A stretch of DNA of 64,000 nt from VRUE01 sp036271315 (GCA_036271315.1 DATBAV010000034.1:1-64000); one strand, 5' to 3'. Shown: positions 40,508 to 49,346, counted from the first letter of the stretch. The notes: generated by a model not told the origin, from the letters alone. A program made the numbers and translations.

Positions 40508-41733
40508 GCGGACACCTTGGGCCGGCGATTGCGCCGCCGGCGTCGTGAGCGCTGACCCGAGCCCGACCCCGGCTTCTGGCCCGAGGCGGACTTCCCATTG
40601 GACTGCCGCTCGGGCTTGGCGAGGTGGCCGAGGTTCTGCTCGAACTCCTCGATCAGGCCGAGGTCGCGGGCGATGCTGCGCATCTCCGCGGCCTGGTCGG
40701 TGAGCACAAAGCTCGTGCCGGCACCACGGGCGCCGGCACGACCGGTGCGGCCGACCCGGTGGACGTAAGAATCGCGATCGCCGGGGGCGTCGAAGTTGAT
40801 TACGTGGGCGATGTCGGCGACATCGATCCCGCGGGCGGCCACGTCGGTGGCGACCAGGACTTCGACATCGCCGCGCTCGAAGCGGGAGAGAGCGCGTTCG
40901 CGCTGTCCCTGGCTCTTGTCGCCGTGCATGGCGACGGCCTCGAGTTCGCGGCTGCGCAGGCGTTTGACCAGGCGGTCGGCGCCGCGCTTGGTGCGGACGA
41001 AGACCAGGGTGCGGCCGCCGTCCGGCCCGCGCAGCTCGCCCGCCAGGTGGTCGAGCTTGGCCGCCTGGGAGTCGACGTGGACGAAGCGATGTTCGATCTC
41101 GGCCTCGTGGTCCTCGGGCGCGGCGTGGGTGTGGTGGCGCGGGTCGCGGGTATAGGCGGCGGCGAGTTTGCCGGTCGCCCCCTCGAGCGTTGCCGAGAAG
41201 AAGAGCGTCTGTCGTCCCGCCGGCGTCTGACCGACGATGCGGCTGACCGCCGGCTTGAATCCCATGTCGAGCATCCGGTCGGCCTCGTCGAGGACGAGCA
41301 CCTTGACGTTGCGCAGGCTGATAGCGCCGCGGGCGATCAGGTCCTCGAGTCGGCCCGGGGTGGCGACGATGATGTTGGCGCGCTGGGCGGCCTTGACCTG
41401 GGGGCCGAAGCCGACGCCGCCGTAGACGGCAGCGATGTGCAGGTTGCGGGCCCGGGCGACACCGTCAAGCTCGTCGACGATCTGGCTGGCGAGCTCGCGG
41501 GTCGGCGCCAGGACCAGGGCGGAGGGGCGCTTGGCGCCCTGCTCGACCAGGTCGACTAGCGGGATGCCGAAGGCGAGCGTCTTGCCCGATCCGGTCGGGG
41601 ACTGGACCAGCAGGTCGTGACCGGCGAGCGCGTCGCGGACCACCAGTTGCTGGACGGGGAAGGGCTGAGTGATGTCGCGCTCGGCGAGCGCGCGCACCAC
41701 GGCTTTAGAAATGCCGAGGTCGGCAAAAGACAC
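40504..41733 (-). CDS. DEAD-box RNA helicase (RhlE-like)
   Basis: A 409-residue enzyme with a GTG start. All core motifs are visible: Q-motif 'PFPVQQLVV', 'SPTGSGKT', 'PTRELASQIVDEL', 'TPGRLEDL', 'VLDEADRMLDMGF', 'FFSATLEG', 'LVFVRTKRGADRLV', 'VATDVAARGIDV' and 'YVHRVGRTGRAGARG'. It unwinds short RNA duplexes with ATP. The basic C-terminus ('GSGQRSRRRRRNRRPKVSA') likely adds RNA binding. It leads a two-gene operon. The 211-bp leader upstream holds a 14-bp palindrome. Confidence 0.95.
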   Translation of the reverse strand: MSFADLGISKAVVRALAERDITQPFPVQQLVVRDALAGHDLLVQSPTGSGKTLAFGIPLVDLVEQGAKRPSALVLAPTRELASQIVDELDGVARARNLHIAAVYGGVGFGPQVKAAQRANIIVATPGRLEDLIARGAISLRNVKVLVLDEADRMLDMGFKPAVSRIVGQTPAGRQTLFFSATLEGATGKLAAAYTRDPRHHTHAAPEDHEAEIEHRFVHVDSQAAKLDHLAGELRGPDGGRTLVFVRTKRGADRLVKRLRSRELEAVAMHGDKSQGQRERALSRFERGDVEVLVATDVAARGIDVADIAHVINFDAPGDRDSYVHRVGRTGRAGARGAGTSFVLTDQAAEMRSIARDLGLIEEFEQNLGHLAKPERQSNGKSASGQKPGSGSGQRSRRRRRNRRPKVSA

Positions 41734-41826
41734 GATGTAAATGACTCCTTATTTTGCGATTCAGGGAGATCCAGCGACCCCTAAATGCAAAGCAGAGCAC
41801 GGAGGGAACGGAACCTCTCGGGTGGC

Positions 41827-41840
41827 GGTTTGGCCAAACC
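41827..41840. promoter_or_regulatory. 14-bp palindrome between helicase and GMC genes
   Basis: GGTTTGGCCAAACC is a perfect palindrome in the divergent spacer 41734-41944. It could be an operator for either gene. No other feature is recognised in the spacer. Confidence 0.3.
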
Positions 41841-41944
41841 CGACCTCTTCACCGTAGCAGCCGGTTAAGAAATTGCCCGCAATCGGCCACTTCGGGCGTA
41901 CACTCGCCAGGACGCATTTGGGTGTCAATGGGAAGGAGCGGTGG

Positions 41945-43525
41945 ATGTACGACTACGTGATCGTGGGTGCCGGATCGGCGGGTTGCGTGCTGGCGGCGCG
42001 GCTCTCCGAGGACCCGGACACCAGCGTGCTCCTGCTCGAGGCGGGGCCGCCGGATTCCAACCAGAACATCCACGTGCCGCTTGGCTACCTGCAGCTCGCC
42101 CGCACCGAGGTCGACTGGGACTACGCCTCGGCCCCGGAGCCCAACTGCAACGGCCGCCGCGTCTCGCTGCCGCGTGGCCGCGTGCTCGGCGGCTCCTCCT
42201 CGGTCAACGCGATGGTCTACATCCGCGGCAACCGTCGCGACTACGACGATTGGGGCACGCCCGGCTGGGCTTGGGACGATCTCTTCCCCTACTTCCTCAA
42301 GGCCGAGGACAACGAGCGCGGCGCCTCCGACTGGCACGCGGTCGGCGGCCCGCTGCCGGTCTCCGACCAGCGTTCCGGCAACAAGATCACTCCTGCCTTC
42401 GTCGAGGCTGGGGCGGAAGCGGGCCTGGCCCGAAACGACGACTTCAACGGCGCCGAGCAGGACGGGGTCGGCATGTATCAGGTGACCCAGCGCGGCGGCA
42501 TGCGCGCCAGCGCCGCCGTCTCCTACCTGCACCCGGCGGGCGAGCGCCCCAACCTGACCGTGATGCCCTTCACCCAGGTCAGCCGCGTCCTCTTCGAGGG
42601 CAAGCGGGCGGTCGGGGTCGAGGCGAGCCGGCTGGGCGAGGCGCAGGAGCTGCGCGCCGAGCGCGAGGTGATCCTCTGCGGCGGCGCCTACAACTCGCCG
42701 CAGCTGCTGATGCTCTCCGGCATCGGCCCGGCCGAGCACCTGGCGATGCGCGAAATCGAGCCGCTGCTCGACCAGCCCGCGGTGGGCGAGAACCTCGGCG
42801 ACCATCCCGCCACCTACACCGTCTTCACCACGCCGGAGCCGGAGAGCCTGCTGCAGGCGCTGGAGCCGGCGGCGATGGCCGAGTTCGAGGCCTCCCAGAC
42901 CGGTCCCTTCGCCTCCAACCTGGCCGAGTCCGGCGGCTTCGCCCGGGTCGGCGAGGGGGCTGAGGCACCCGACGTGCAGTTCCACGTCGCCCCGGTCCAG
43001 ATCGTCGACGAGGGGATGGCGGACCCGCAGGCGCACGGGGTCTGGGTCTCGCCCTGTCTGCTGACCGCCGAGAGCCGCGGTTCGGTGCGCCTCGCCTCGG
43101 CCGACCCGACCGCGAAGCCGATCATCCGCAACGGCTTCTACGAAGCCGAGGCCGACCTGCCGCGGATGATGTCGGCGGTGCGCCTGGCGGCGGAGATCTG
43201 TGCCCAGCCGGCCTTCAAGCCCTACGCCGCCGAGCTCTTCACCGGACCGGCCGACGATTCCGACGACGCCCTGCGCGCCCACATCGCCGCGACCACGTAC
43301 GAGGTTTACCACCCGGTAGGCACCTGCGCGATTGGCTCGGTGGTCGATGCCGAGCTGCGGGTCGAGGGCACCGAGGCGCTGCGCGTCGTCGATGCCTCGG
43401 TGATGCCGACCGTGCCGCGCGGCAACACCAACGCCCCGACGATCGCCGTAGCCGAGCGCGCCGCCGACCTGATCCGCCACGGCAAAGCGGTCGCGGCCGA
43501 AGCGGACGCGACGGCCGCCCTCTAG
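41945..43525 (+). CDS. GMC-family FAD oxidoreductase (choline dehydrogenase-like)
   Basis: A 526-residue flavoprotein. 'YDYVIVGAGSAGCVLAARLSE' is the FAD motif, 'RGRVLGGSSSVNAMVYIRGNRRDYD' GMC signature 1, 'GGAYNSPQLLMLSGIGP' signature 2, and the active-site His pair falls in 'YHPVGTCAIG' and the 'NTNAPTIAVAERAADLI' region, where the second His is replaced by Asn. It oxidises an alcohol. No betaine genes are near. The ATG at 41945 follows GGAAGGAG. Confidence 0.92.
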   Translation: MYDYVIVGAGSAGCVLAARLSEDPDTSVLLLEAGPPDSNQNIHVPLGYLQLARTEVDWDYASAPEPNCNGRRVSLPRGRVLGGSSSVNAMVYIRGNRRDYDDWGTPGWAWDDLFPYFLKAEDNERGASDWHAVGGPLPVSDQRSGNKITPAFVEAGAEAGLARNDDFNGAEQDGVGMYQVTQRGGMRASAAVSYLHPAGERPNLTVMPFTQVSRVLFEGKRAVGVEASRLGEAQELRAEREVILCGGAYNSPQLLMLSGIGPAEHLAMREIEPLLDQPAVGENLGDHPATYTVFTTPEPESLLQALEPAAMAEFEASQTGPFASNLAESGGFARVGEGAEAPDVQFHVAPVQIVDEGMADPQAHGVWVSPCLLTAESRGSVRLASADPTAKPIIRNGFYEAEADLPRMMSAVRLAAEICAQPAFKPYAAELFTGPADDSDDALRAHIAATTYEVYHPVGTCAIGSVVDAELRVEGTEALRVVDASVMPTVPRGNTNAPTIAVAERAADLIRHGKAVAAEADATAAL

Positions 43526-43540
43526 CCCGGCGCCTCGGCC

Positions 43541-43867
43541 TCAGTGGCCGCCGCCATGGCCGTGGCCACCACCGCCCCCGCCACCGTGGCCACCGTGTGC
43601 ATGGCCGTAGTGGTGTCCTGCGGCGTTGCCGCCGTAAGCGCCGCCATCGCCGGAAAGACCGATCGGTGGCCGTTTCCAGCGTGCCGCTAGAGCATCCCGC
43701 TCCGACTCCGGAAAGCCGGTGAGGAATTTGCAGAAGCCGAGGCGACGTTGGGCCACCTCGACCGTGCGACCGGTCGCCGCAACTTCCCGTGCCCACTGGA
43801 CCGCGTCATCCTCGAAGTCGAACTTCTCCTGCCATTTGCCGTCGAAGCCGACGATGAAGCTCGCCAT
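43541..43867 (-). CDS. Small protein with Gly/His-rich tail
   Basis: A 108-residue protein. Residues 1-70 ('MASFIVGFDGKWQEKFDFED', 'DAVQWAREVAATGRTVEVAQR') form a compact, unrecognised domain. The last 35 residues are almost only Gly, His and Ala ('GHHYGHAHGGHGG', 'GHGHGGGH') with about nine His, a likely metal-binding tail. It lies between the GMC gene and the ammonium transporter. Function unknown. Confidence 0.7.
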   Translation of the reverse strand: MASFIVGFDGKWQEKFDFEDDAVQWAREVAATGRTVEVAQRRLGFCKFLTGFPESERDALAARWKRPPIGLSGDGGAYGGNAAGHHYGHAHGGHGGGGGGGHGHGGGH

Positions 43868-43948
43868 GGAGGAATGGTGGCATCGATTGGCGCCGAGTGA
43901 ACGGTTGACCCCCGCATACGGGGGGCAAATCGTTCAGCCGATACCCAT

Positions 43949-45259
43949 CTAGCCCGGATCGGCGACCGGGACCGGGGCGCCGCCGCCGTCCTCGGGGAAG
44001 ACGAGGATCGCGCCCTCGCCGGTGACGTAGGCCTCCTCGCCGTGCTGGGCGACGTCCATGCCGAGCGCCTCCTCGTGCTCTGAGGCGCGCAGCGGCATGA
44101 ACACGCCGATCAGCTTGAGCAGGACGAAGGTGGCGAGGAAGGCGTAGGTGGGCCCGGCCAGGGCTGCCAGCGCCTGGTCGCCGAGCTGGGACGCGTTGCC
44201 GTAGAAGAGGCCGTTGGAGACGCCGTTCCAGGAGAGCTCGGCGAAGAAGCCGATGAAGAGGATGCCGAAGAAGCCGGCCGTGCCGTGGGCGGCGAGCACG
44301 TCGAGCGTCTCGTCGACCCGGGTGCGGGTGCGCCAGACGATGATCGCGTAGCTGGGCAGGGCGGCGAGGCCGCCGAGCAGCATCGCCCAGCCGGGGCTGA
44401 TGAAGCCACCGGCCGGGGTTATCGCGACGCAGCCGACGACGATCGCGGTGGCAGCGCCGATCGCGGTCACCTTGCGGCCGCGCAGCAGGTCGAGGCCGAA
44501 CCAGACGACCAGGGTGCAGGCCGGCGTCAGCAGCGTGTTGGTGAAAGCGAGCACGCTGGGGTTTCCGGTCGAGAAGCCGCTGCCGCCGTTGAAGCCGAAC
44601 CAGCCGAACCAGAGCAGGCCGGCGCCGAGCAGGACGTAGACGGCGTTGTGGGGGAGCAGTGCCTGGCGGCCGTAGTCCTTGCGGGCGCCGACGACCAGGG
44701 CCGCCGCCAGGGCGGAGAAGCCCGAGCCCATCTCGACCGGCACGCCGCCGGCGAAGTCGAGCGTGCCGTTCGCCTGCAGCCAGCCGCCGCCGAAGGCCCA
44801 GTGGGCGAGCACGGCGTAGACGCAGACCGACCAGAGCGCGGCAAAGACGAGGAAGGCACCGAAGCGCATCCGCTCGACCACCGCGCCCGAGACCAGAGCC
44901 ACGGTGATGATGCAGAAGGTCGCCTGGAAGGCCATGAAGACGAGGTGGGGGATCGCCGTCCCTTCGCGCGGAGCGAAGTCGACGCCGTGCAGGCCGACAT
45001 AGCCGAGGCCGCCGATCAGCGCGCCGCTGCCATCGAAGGCGAGCGAGTAGCCGACCAGAGCCCAGGTGACCATCGCCACCGCGATCGCGCCGACGCACAT
45101 CATGAAGGTGTTGAGCGTGTTCTTCGAGCGCACCAGGCCGGCGTAGAAGAGCCCGAGCGCCGGGGTCATCATCAGCACCAGCGCCGTCGCGATCAGCATC
45201 CAGGCGGTGTCGCCGGTGTCGATCCCGGATGCAGCGGCGAGGACGGCCGCCGGGCTCAC
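43949..45259 (-). CDS. amt: Ammonium transporter with Glu in the first twin-His position
   Basis: A 436-residue, 11-helix membrane channel. The Amt signatures 'FYAGLVRSKNTLNTFM' and 'LLWFGWFGFNGGSGFS' are present. In the pore, the usual 'DFAGGxVVHxNAG' reads 'DFAGGVPVEMGSG', so Glu176 replaces the first His; the second, His325 in 'LAAHGTAGFFG', is kept. This pattern is known from some fungal Mep proteins and changes transport mode. The C-terminus carries 'LGMDVAQHGEEAYV', the PII-contact segment. Coupled to glnK by a 4-bp overlap. Confidence 0.93.
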   Translation of the reverse strand: MSPAAVLAAASGIDTGDTAWMLIATALVLMMTPALGLFYAGLVRSKNTLNTFMMCVGAIAVAMVTWALVGYSLAFDGSGALIGGLGYVGLHGVDFAPREGTAIPHLVFMAFQATFCIITVALVSGAVVERMRFGAFLVFAALWSVCVYAVLAHWAFGGGWLQANGTLDFAGGVPVEMGSGFSALAAALVVGARKDYGRQALLPHNAVYVLLGAGLLWFGWFGFNGGSGFSTGNPSVLAFTNTLLTPACTLVVWFGLDLLRGRKVTAIGAATAIVVGCVAITPAGGFISPGWAMLLGGLAALPSYAIIVWRTRTRVDETLDVLAAHGTAGFFGILFIGFFAELSWNGVSNGLFYGNASQLGDQALAALAGPTYAFLATFVLLKLIGVFMPLRASEHEEALGMDVAQHGEEAYVTGEGAILVFPEDGGGAPVPVADPG

Positions 45260-45609
45260 TTATCCACCGGCGTCACCGCGCCGTGGTCGGTCTCGCCGGT
45301 GCGGATGCGCACCGCTGAGTCGAGCGGCAGGACGAAGATCTTGCCGTCGCCGACCTCGCCGGTCCGCGCCCCCTCGCAGAGCGCGTCGACCGTGGGCTGG
45401 ACGAACTCATCGGAGACCGCGATCTCGAAGCGGACCTTCTCCGCCAGGCCGATCTTCACCGTCGTGCCGCGGTAGGTCTCGACCCGCTCCAGCTCGCCAC
45501 CGTGACCCTGCACGCGGCTCATCGAGACGCCGCTCACCTGCGCCCGGTAGAGCGACTCGAGCACGTCGTTGGCCTTCTCGGGCCGCACGATGCCGATTAC
45601 GAGTTTCAC
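45256..45609 (-). CDS. glnK: PII nitrogen regulatory protein
   Basis: A 117-residue PII protein. 'MKLVIGIVRPEKANDVLESL', 'GVSMSRVQGHGG' (T-loop base) and 'GEVGDGKIFVLPLDSAVRIRTGE' are diagnostic. In the T-loop Tyr46 is kept ('ETYRG') but position 51, the Tyr uridylylated or adenylylated in other bacteria, is Val. Control by covalent modification is therefore unlikely; ligand binding (ATP/ADP, 2-oxoglutarate) should remain. It is upstream of amt with an ATGA overlap, and would block the channel. Confidence 0.95.
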   Translation of the reverse strand: MKLVIGIVRPEKANDVLESLYRAQVSGVSMSRVQGHGGELERVETYRGTTVKIGLAEKVRFEIAVSDEFVQPTVDALCEGARTGEVGDGKIFVLPLDSAVRIRTGETDHGAVTPVDK

Positions 45610-45695
45610 CGCTCGCGCATTCCCATCCCAATCGCGACCCTACGAACGGGTCCGGACGGTTTTGGCCGAGCCGGCGCGCCTCCTACACTTGATCG

Positions 45696-46067
45696 ATGCC
45701 CGCTGAGTCACAGGCCGACTCCACCTTCACCCTCTACCGTCGCGGCATCGAGTTGCTCGAGGAGGAGGACTTCGCCGAGGCGGCGGCTCCGCTCGAGGAG
45801 GCAGCGCGGCGCGCTCCGGAGAAGTCCTCGGTGCGCGAGGCGCTCGGTCGCGCTTACTTCCGCTCCGGCCGCTTCGCCGCCGCCGCGGTCGAGTTCAAGG
45901 CGGTGGTCGAGCGCCACCAGGTCAACGATTACGCCCACTTCTGCCTCGGCCGGGCGCTGGCCAAGACGGGGGAGACCGAGCGTGCCCGCCACCACCTGGC
46001 GCTCGCCTGCAACCTGCGCCCGGATCGGTCCGATTACAGCTTCTACCGAGCGATGCTCGGTGCGTAA
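45696..46067 (+). CDS. TPR-repeat protein
   Basis: A 123-residue protein of about three tetratricopeptide repeats: 'YRRGIELLEEEDFAEAAAPLEEAARRAP', 'REALGRAYFRSGRFAAAAVEFKAVVERH' (each read in parts) and 'HFCLGRALAKTGETERARHHLALACNLRP'. It is a protein-protein adaptor; the partner is unknown. Divergent from glnK, convergent with the histidine kinase gene. Confidence 0.85.
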   Translation: MPAESQADSTFTLYRRGIELLEEEDFAEAAAPLEEAARRAPEKSSVREALGRAYFRSGRFAAAAVEFKAVVERHQVNDYAHFCLGRALAKTGETERARHHLALACNLRPDRSDYSFYRAMLGA

Positions 46068-46081
46068 GGGCTGGGACCGGC

Positions 46082-47779
46082 CTACGCAGCTTTGGAACTG
46101 CGGTAAGCGCTGGGGATCACGGCGATGATCGTCGCGCCCTCGCCTGGTGTGCTCTGTAGCTCCAGGCTGCCGCCGGCGAGTTCGGCCCGTTCGCGCATGC
46201 CGATCAGGCCGAAGCCATCCGTCGCCGCACCTGGGTCGAAGCCCTGTCCGTCGTCTTCGATCTTCATTCGCAAGGTCCCATTCGTCTCACGGACGTCGAC
46301 TACGACCTGCTTCGCCTCGCCGTGGTGGACCGCGTTGTTGAGCGCCTCCTGAACCAATCGGTAAACGGTGTCCTCGACCTGGCCGAGCAGGCGGCTCTCG
46401 CTGCGCCCGGCCTCGAAGTCGAGGTCGAGATCGATCTGGACCTCGATCCCCGTGCCGCTACCCGTGCGTTCCCCCAGCGCTTCGAGGGCGGCGCCGAGGC
46501 CGAGTTGGTCGAGCGTGCTGGGACGCAGGTCGGCGATCAGCCGCCGCATCTCGGCGATCGCGCTGTCGATCTGCTCGATGCCCTGGACGAGCAGGTCGTC
46601 GAGCTCGTCCGGCTCGCTGCGCCGCGCCGCGGAGAGGAGCACCCGCAGCCCGGCGAGGCTCTGCAGCGACTCGTCGTGCAGCTCGCGAGCCCAGCGGCCG
46701 CGCTCGCGCTCGGTCGCGGCAATGGTTTCGCGGGTGCGATCTTCGGCAACCGACTGCGCAGTGGCGACCGCGGTGGCGGCGCTGGCGGCGAAGGAGACCA
46801 GCACGCTCTCGTCTTCGTCGCTGAAGCCGGCATCGCGACCGAGCGGATCGAGCGCGACGAGCACGCCGAGGGCGCGGCCGCGATAAAGGAGCGGCGCGAG
46901 CAGCGCGGTTACGCCGGCGTCCTGATCTCCCGGGCGGGCCATCAGGCTGGGGTCGAGGTCGTGGACGCGGCGCGGCGCCCGCCTTTCCAGCACCTGACCA
47001 GGAATCGAGCCGGAGATCGGGATGCGCGCATTCGCTGCCCGTTCGTGCTCGCCGGCGATCGAGGCGGTGACCAACTCATTGCCGGCAGAGAGCAGGATCA
47101 GCAGCGAGCGCGCCTCGACCAGGGCACGGCCGCGCTTGACCACGATCTCGAGGATGCGATCGAGGTCGGTCTCGCCGCCGACCGCGCGGGCGATCTCGGT
47201 CGTCGCTTCGAGCCGGTGCACGGCGCGCTCCATCTCGTCGCCGCGGCTCTGCACGCTCCTGTAAAGGCGGGCGTTCTCGACCGCGATCGCCGCCCACTCG
47301 GCGAGAATCATCGCCGACTGCTCGTCGGCCTCGTCGAAGTCGCCGCCGTCCTTCTCGGTCAGGTAGAGGTTGCCCCAGGCGTGGCCGCGGATCATCACCG
47401 GCACGCCGAGGAAGCTCGTCATCGGCGGATGGCCCGGCGGGAAGCCGTAGGAGCGGGGGTGGTGACCGACCTCGGTCAGGCGCAGCGGGCGCGGCTGCTC
47501 GATCAATAGCCCCAGCACCCCGCGTCCGCGCGGCAGATTGCCGATCGCGCGCCGGGTCTCCGCGTCGATGCCGTGGGTGATGAAGCGCTCGAGTTCGTGG
47601 CGGTTCTCGTCGAGCACGCCGAAGGCGGCGTAGCGGGCCCCGGTCAGGTCGCAGGCGACCTCGAGCACCTGTTGGAAGATGACCTCCGGGTCGAGCTCGG
47701 CAACGAGGCTGCGCCCGACGTCGATCAGCTCGCGCAGGCGGGGCTCGTCCAGGGCGCCGCTGTCAGACCCCTGTGCCAT
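46082..47779 (-). CDS. GAF-domain sensor histidine kinase (DevS/NarX type)
   Basis: A cytoplasmic kinase of about 565 residues. Two GAF domains: the first opens 'LRELIDVGRSLVAELD' and has 'FLGVPVMIRGHAWGNLYLTEK', the second has 'ARIPISGSIPGQVLERRA'. A HisKA_3 helix follows with phospho-His in 'RWARELHDESLQSLAGLR', then an ATPase domain ('EALNNAVHHGEAKQVVV', 'DDGQGFD', 'GFGLIGMRERAELAGGS'). No transmembrane helix. In-frame ATGs at 47824 and 47845 are alternatives; 47779 is preferred from homology. Divergent from its likely partner at 47908. Confidence 0.92.
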   Translation of the reverse strand: MAQGSDSGALDEPRLRELIDVGRSLVAELDPEVIFQQVLEVACDLTGARYAAFGVLDENRHELERFITHGIDAETRRAIGNLPRGRGVLGLLIEQPRPLRLTEVGHHPRSYGFPPGHPPMTSFLGVPVMIRGHAWGNLYLTEKDGGDFDEADEQSAMILAEWAAIAVENARLYRSVQSRGDEMERAVHRLEATTEIARAVGGETDLDRILEIVVKRGRALVEARSLLILLSAGNELVTASIAGEHERAANARIPISGSIPGQVLERRAPRRVHDLDPSLMARPGDQDAGVTALLAPLLYRGRALGVLVALDPLGRDAGFSDEDESVLVSFAASAATAVATAQSVAEDRTRETIAATERERGRWARELHDESLQSLAGLRVLLSAARRSEPDELDDLLVQGIEQIDSAIAEMRRLIADLRPSTLDQLGLGAALEALGERTGSGTGIEVQIDLDLDFEAGRSESRLLGQVEDTVYRLVQEALNNAVHHGEAKQVVVDVRETNGTLRMKIEDDGQGFDPGAATDGFGLIGMRERAELAGGSLELQSTPGEGATIIAVIPSAYRSSKAA

Positions 47780-47907
47780 CTCAGTGCTGCTCCATCCCTC
47801 CGACCACTGACTGTGGATATCCATCCTATCTGGACAACGGCCCAATATTCAAAGTACGCTGAGCACGAGTTATCTGCGGTGAACACGATGAGAGGGGTGA
47901 GGTTTGA

Positions 47908-48531
47908 GTGACCACGATCGTCCTCGCCGATGACCACACGGTTGTCCGCAGCGCACTGCGGCTGCTGCTCGATGCCGAGCCCGGTTTCGAGGTGGTTGCC
48001 GAGGCGGGCGACGTCGACACCGCGGTGCGCTACGTGCGCGGACACAAACCCACGGTTCTGATCCTCGACCTCAACATGCCGGGGCGATCGAGCCTCGACG
48101 CGGTGCCCGACATTCGCACGGCCTCGCCACAGACCGAGATAGTCGTGCTGACGATGCAAAACGAGCCGGCGTTTGCCCGTCGAGCGCTTCAGGCGGGCGT
48201 GCGCGGCTATGTGGTCAAGGAGGCCGCCGACGCCGAGCTGGTGCAGGCGGTGCGCAGCGCCGCCGCCGGCGACACCTACCTGCAGCCGGCGCTCGGCGCT
48301 CGCCTTGCCGCGGGAGACAGTGGCGACAACGGCGACGAATTGAGCGAGCGCGAGCGCGACGTCCTGCGCCTGATCGCCCTCGGCCACACCAACGCCGAGG
48401 TCGCCGAGCAGCTCTACATCAGCATTCGTACGGTGGAGAGCCATCGGGCGCATATTCAGCAGAAGCTGAGTCTCTCTAGCCGGGCTGAGTTGGTTCGTTA
48501 TGCGATCGAGCGTGGCCTGATCGAAACCTGA
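47908..48531 (+). CDS. NarL/FixJ-family response regulator
   Basis: A 207-residue regulator with a GTG start. The receiver holds phospho-acceptor Asp54 in 'VLILDLNMPGRSSL', with 'LADDH' and the conserved Lys in 'GYVVKEAA'. The LuxR-type HTH is 'LSERERDVLRLIALGHTNAEVAEQL' and 'SIRTVESHRAHIQQKL'. It is divergent from the GAF kinase, the usual arrangement for a two-component pair. Its 3' end runs into the first palindromic element (48537). Confidence 0.93.
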   Translation: MTTIVLADDHTVVRSALRLLLDAEPGFEVVAEAGDVDTAVRYVRGHKPTVLILDLNMPGRSSLDAVPDIRTASPQTEIVVLTMQNEPAFARRALQAGVRGYVVKEAADAELVQAVRSAAAGDTYLQPALGARLAAGDSGDNGDELSERERDVLRLIALGHTNAEVAEQLYISIRTVESHRAHIQQKLSLSSRAELVRYAIERGLIET

Positions 48532-48536
48532 CCTCG

Positions 48537-48649
48537 AGCGCCCCCGGGGCAGGGGTTCCGCTTAACTTTTTCGGTGTGACGGCGGCTGCTGGCGCCGCAA
48601 GGAATTGCCGAAAAAGTGCAAGACGCTCCACCCCTACCCCGGGGGCGCT
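48537..48649. repeat. Palindromic element, copy A
   Basis: The 113-bp element has 20-bp outer arms with one mismatch (left arm AGCGCCCCCGGGGCAGGGGT). The core, read on the minus strand, is GGAGCGTCTTGCACTTTTTC...GGCGCCAGCAG...CGAAAAAGTTAAGCG. The core's ACTTTTTCGG/CCGAAAAAGT also pair with each other. It sits between the convergent response-regulator gene and the gene ending at 48648, whose stop lies in the arm. Confidence 0.85.
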
Positions 48650-49346
48650 AGCGAAGCAGGGGGATCACGCAGCGGTATTTACGTGTGTTGGTGGATGCGG
48701 TGGAAGCGACGACGGCTGATGGTGAAACAGTGGCGACGCTGTACAAGTCAGGTGCGGTGTAGCTCGTGATGTCACTTGCCCACTCCGTGCCGCTGTCCAG
48801 CACCACACCCGGCTGCTGTGAGAACGCCGCCAGTTGCAGGGCCTCTGGCAGCGTGCCGCCCTGGACGGCGCAGGCGTTGGCTGCGGCTGGGGCGCTCACT
48901 GCGGTTTCGCTGCTGAAGCTCTGCCAGCAGGCGCCGGCGAATTGCTGGGTGCCCGGCAGGCAGCCGGCGCCGTGGCCGTTGACGTTCTGTGCGTTGATGG
49001 CGTTGACCGCGTTGACCGCTGTCTGTGCATCGACTGCGCTCTGCGCGGTGTCGGCACTGATCGCGTGCGCCGCCTCCGGCACCTGACCGAGTGTCAGCTC
49101 ATCGATTTCGGCGCCCGTGATCGGGCCCGATTGTGCTGCCAGCACACCCTTGAGCACTCCCGGCTTGAGCCGGTTGGCCGGGATCGAGCGCAGCTTCAGG
49201 CGATTGCCCGGCAGCGACTTCACCTTCACTGTCTTGCCGTCTATCCGCGCCTTCTTGGCGGCGTAGACGGTTCCACCTAGTACCACGAACAACGCTAAAC
49301 CCGCAACGACCAATGCCGGTGACGGCAGCCGCATTCCCCGTCTCAT
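48648..49346 (-). CDS. Exported protein with N-terminal anchor
   Basis: A 232-residue protein. The N-terminus 'RLPSPALVVAGLALFVVLGGTVYAA' is the signal/anchor seen in many Solirubrobacterales surface proteins, followed by a repetitive 'LPGNRLKLRSIPANRLKPGVLKG' part and Ala/Asn-rich 'AVDAQTAVNAVNAINAQNVNGHG', a possible coiled stalk. The C-terminal 100 residues ('CLPGTQQFAGACWQSF', 'RKYRCVIPLLR') form a small Cys-containing domain. Function unknown. Its stop codon is inside palindromic element A. Confidence 0.75.
   Translation of the reverse strand: MRRGMRLPSPALVVAGLALFVVLGGTVYAAKKARIDGKTVKVKSLPGNRLKLRSIPANRLKPGVLKGVLAAQSGPITGAEIDELTLGQVPEAAHAISADTAQSAVDAQTAVNAVNAINAQNVNGHGAGCLPGTQQFAGACWQSFSSETAVSAPAAANACAVQGGTLPEALQLAAFSQQPGVVLDSGTEWASDITSYTAPDLYSVATVSPSAVVASTASTNTRKYRCVIPLLR

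Noticed and set aside
41849..43480. A 543-codon open frame antisense to the GMC oxidoreductase
   Set aside because: Biased Arg/Gly/His composition and no domain; the sense gene is unambiguous.
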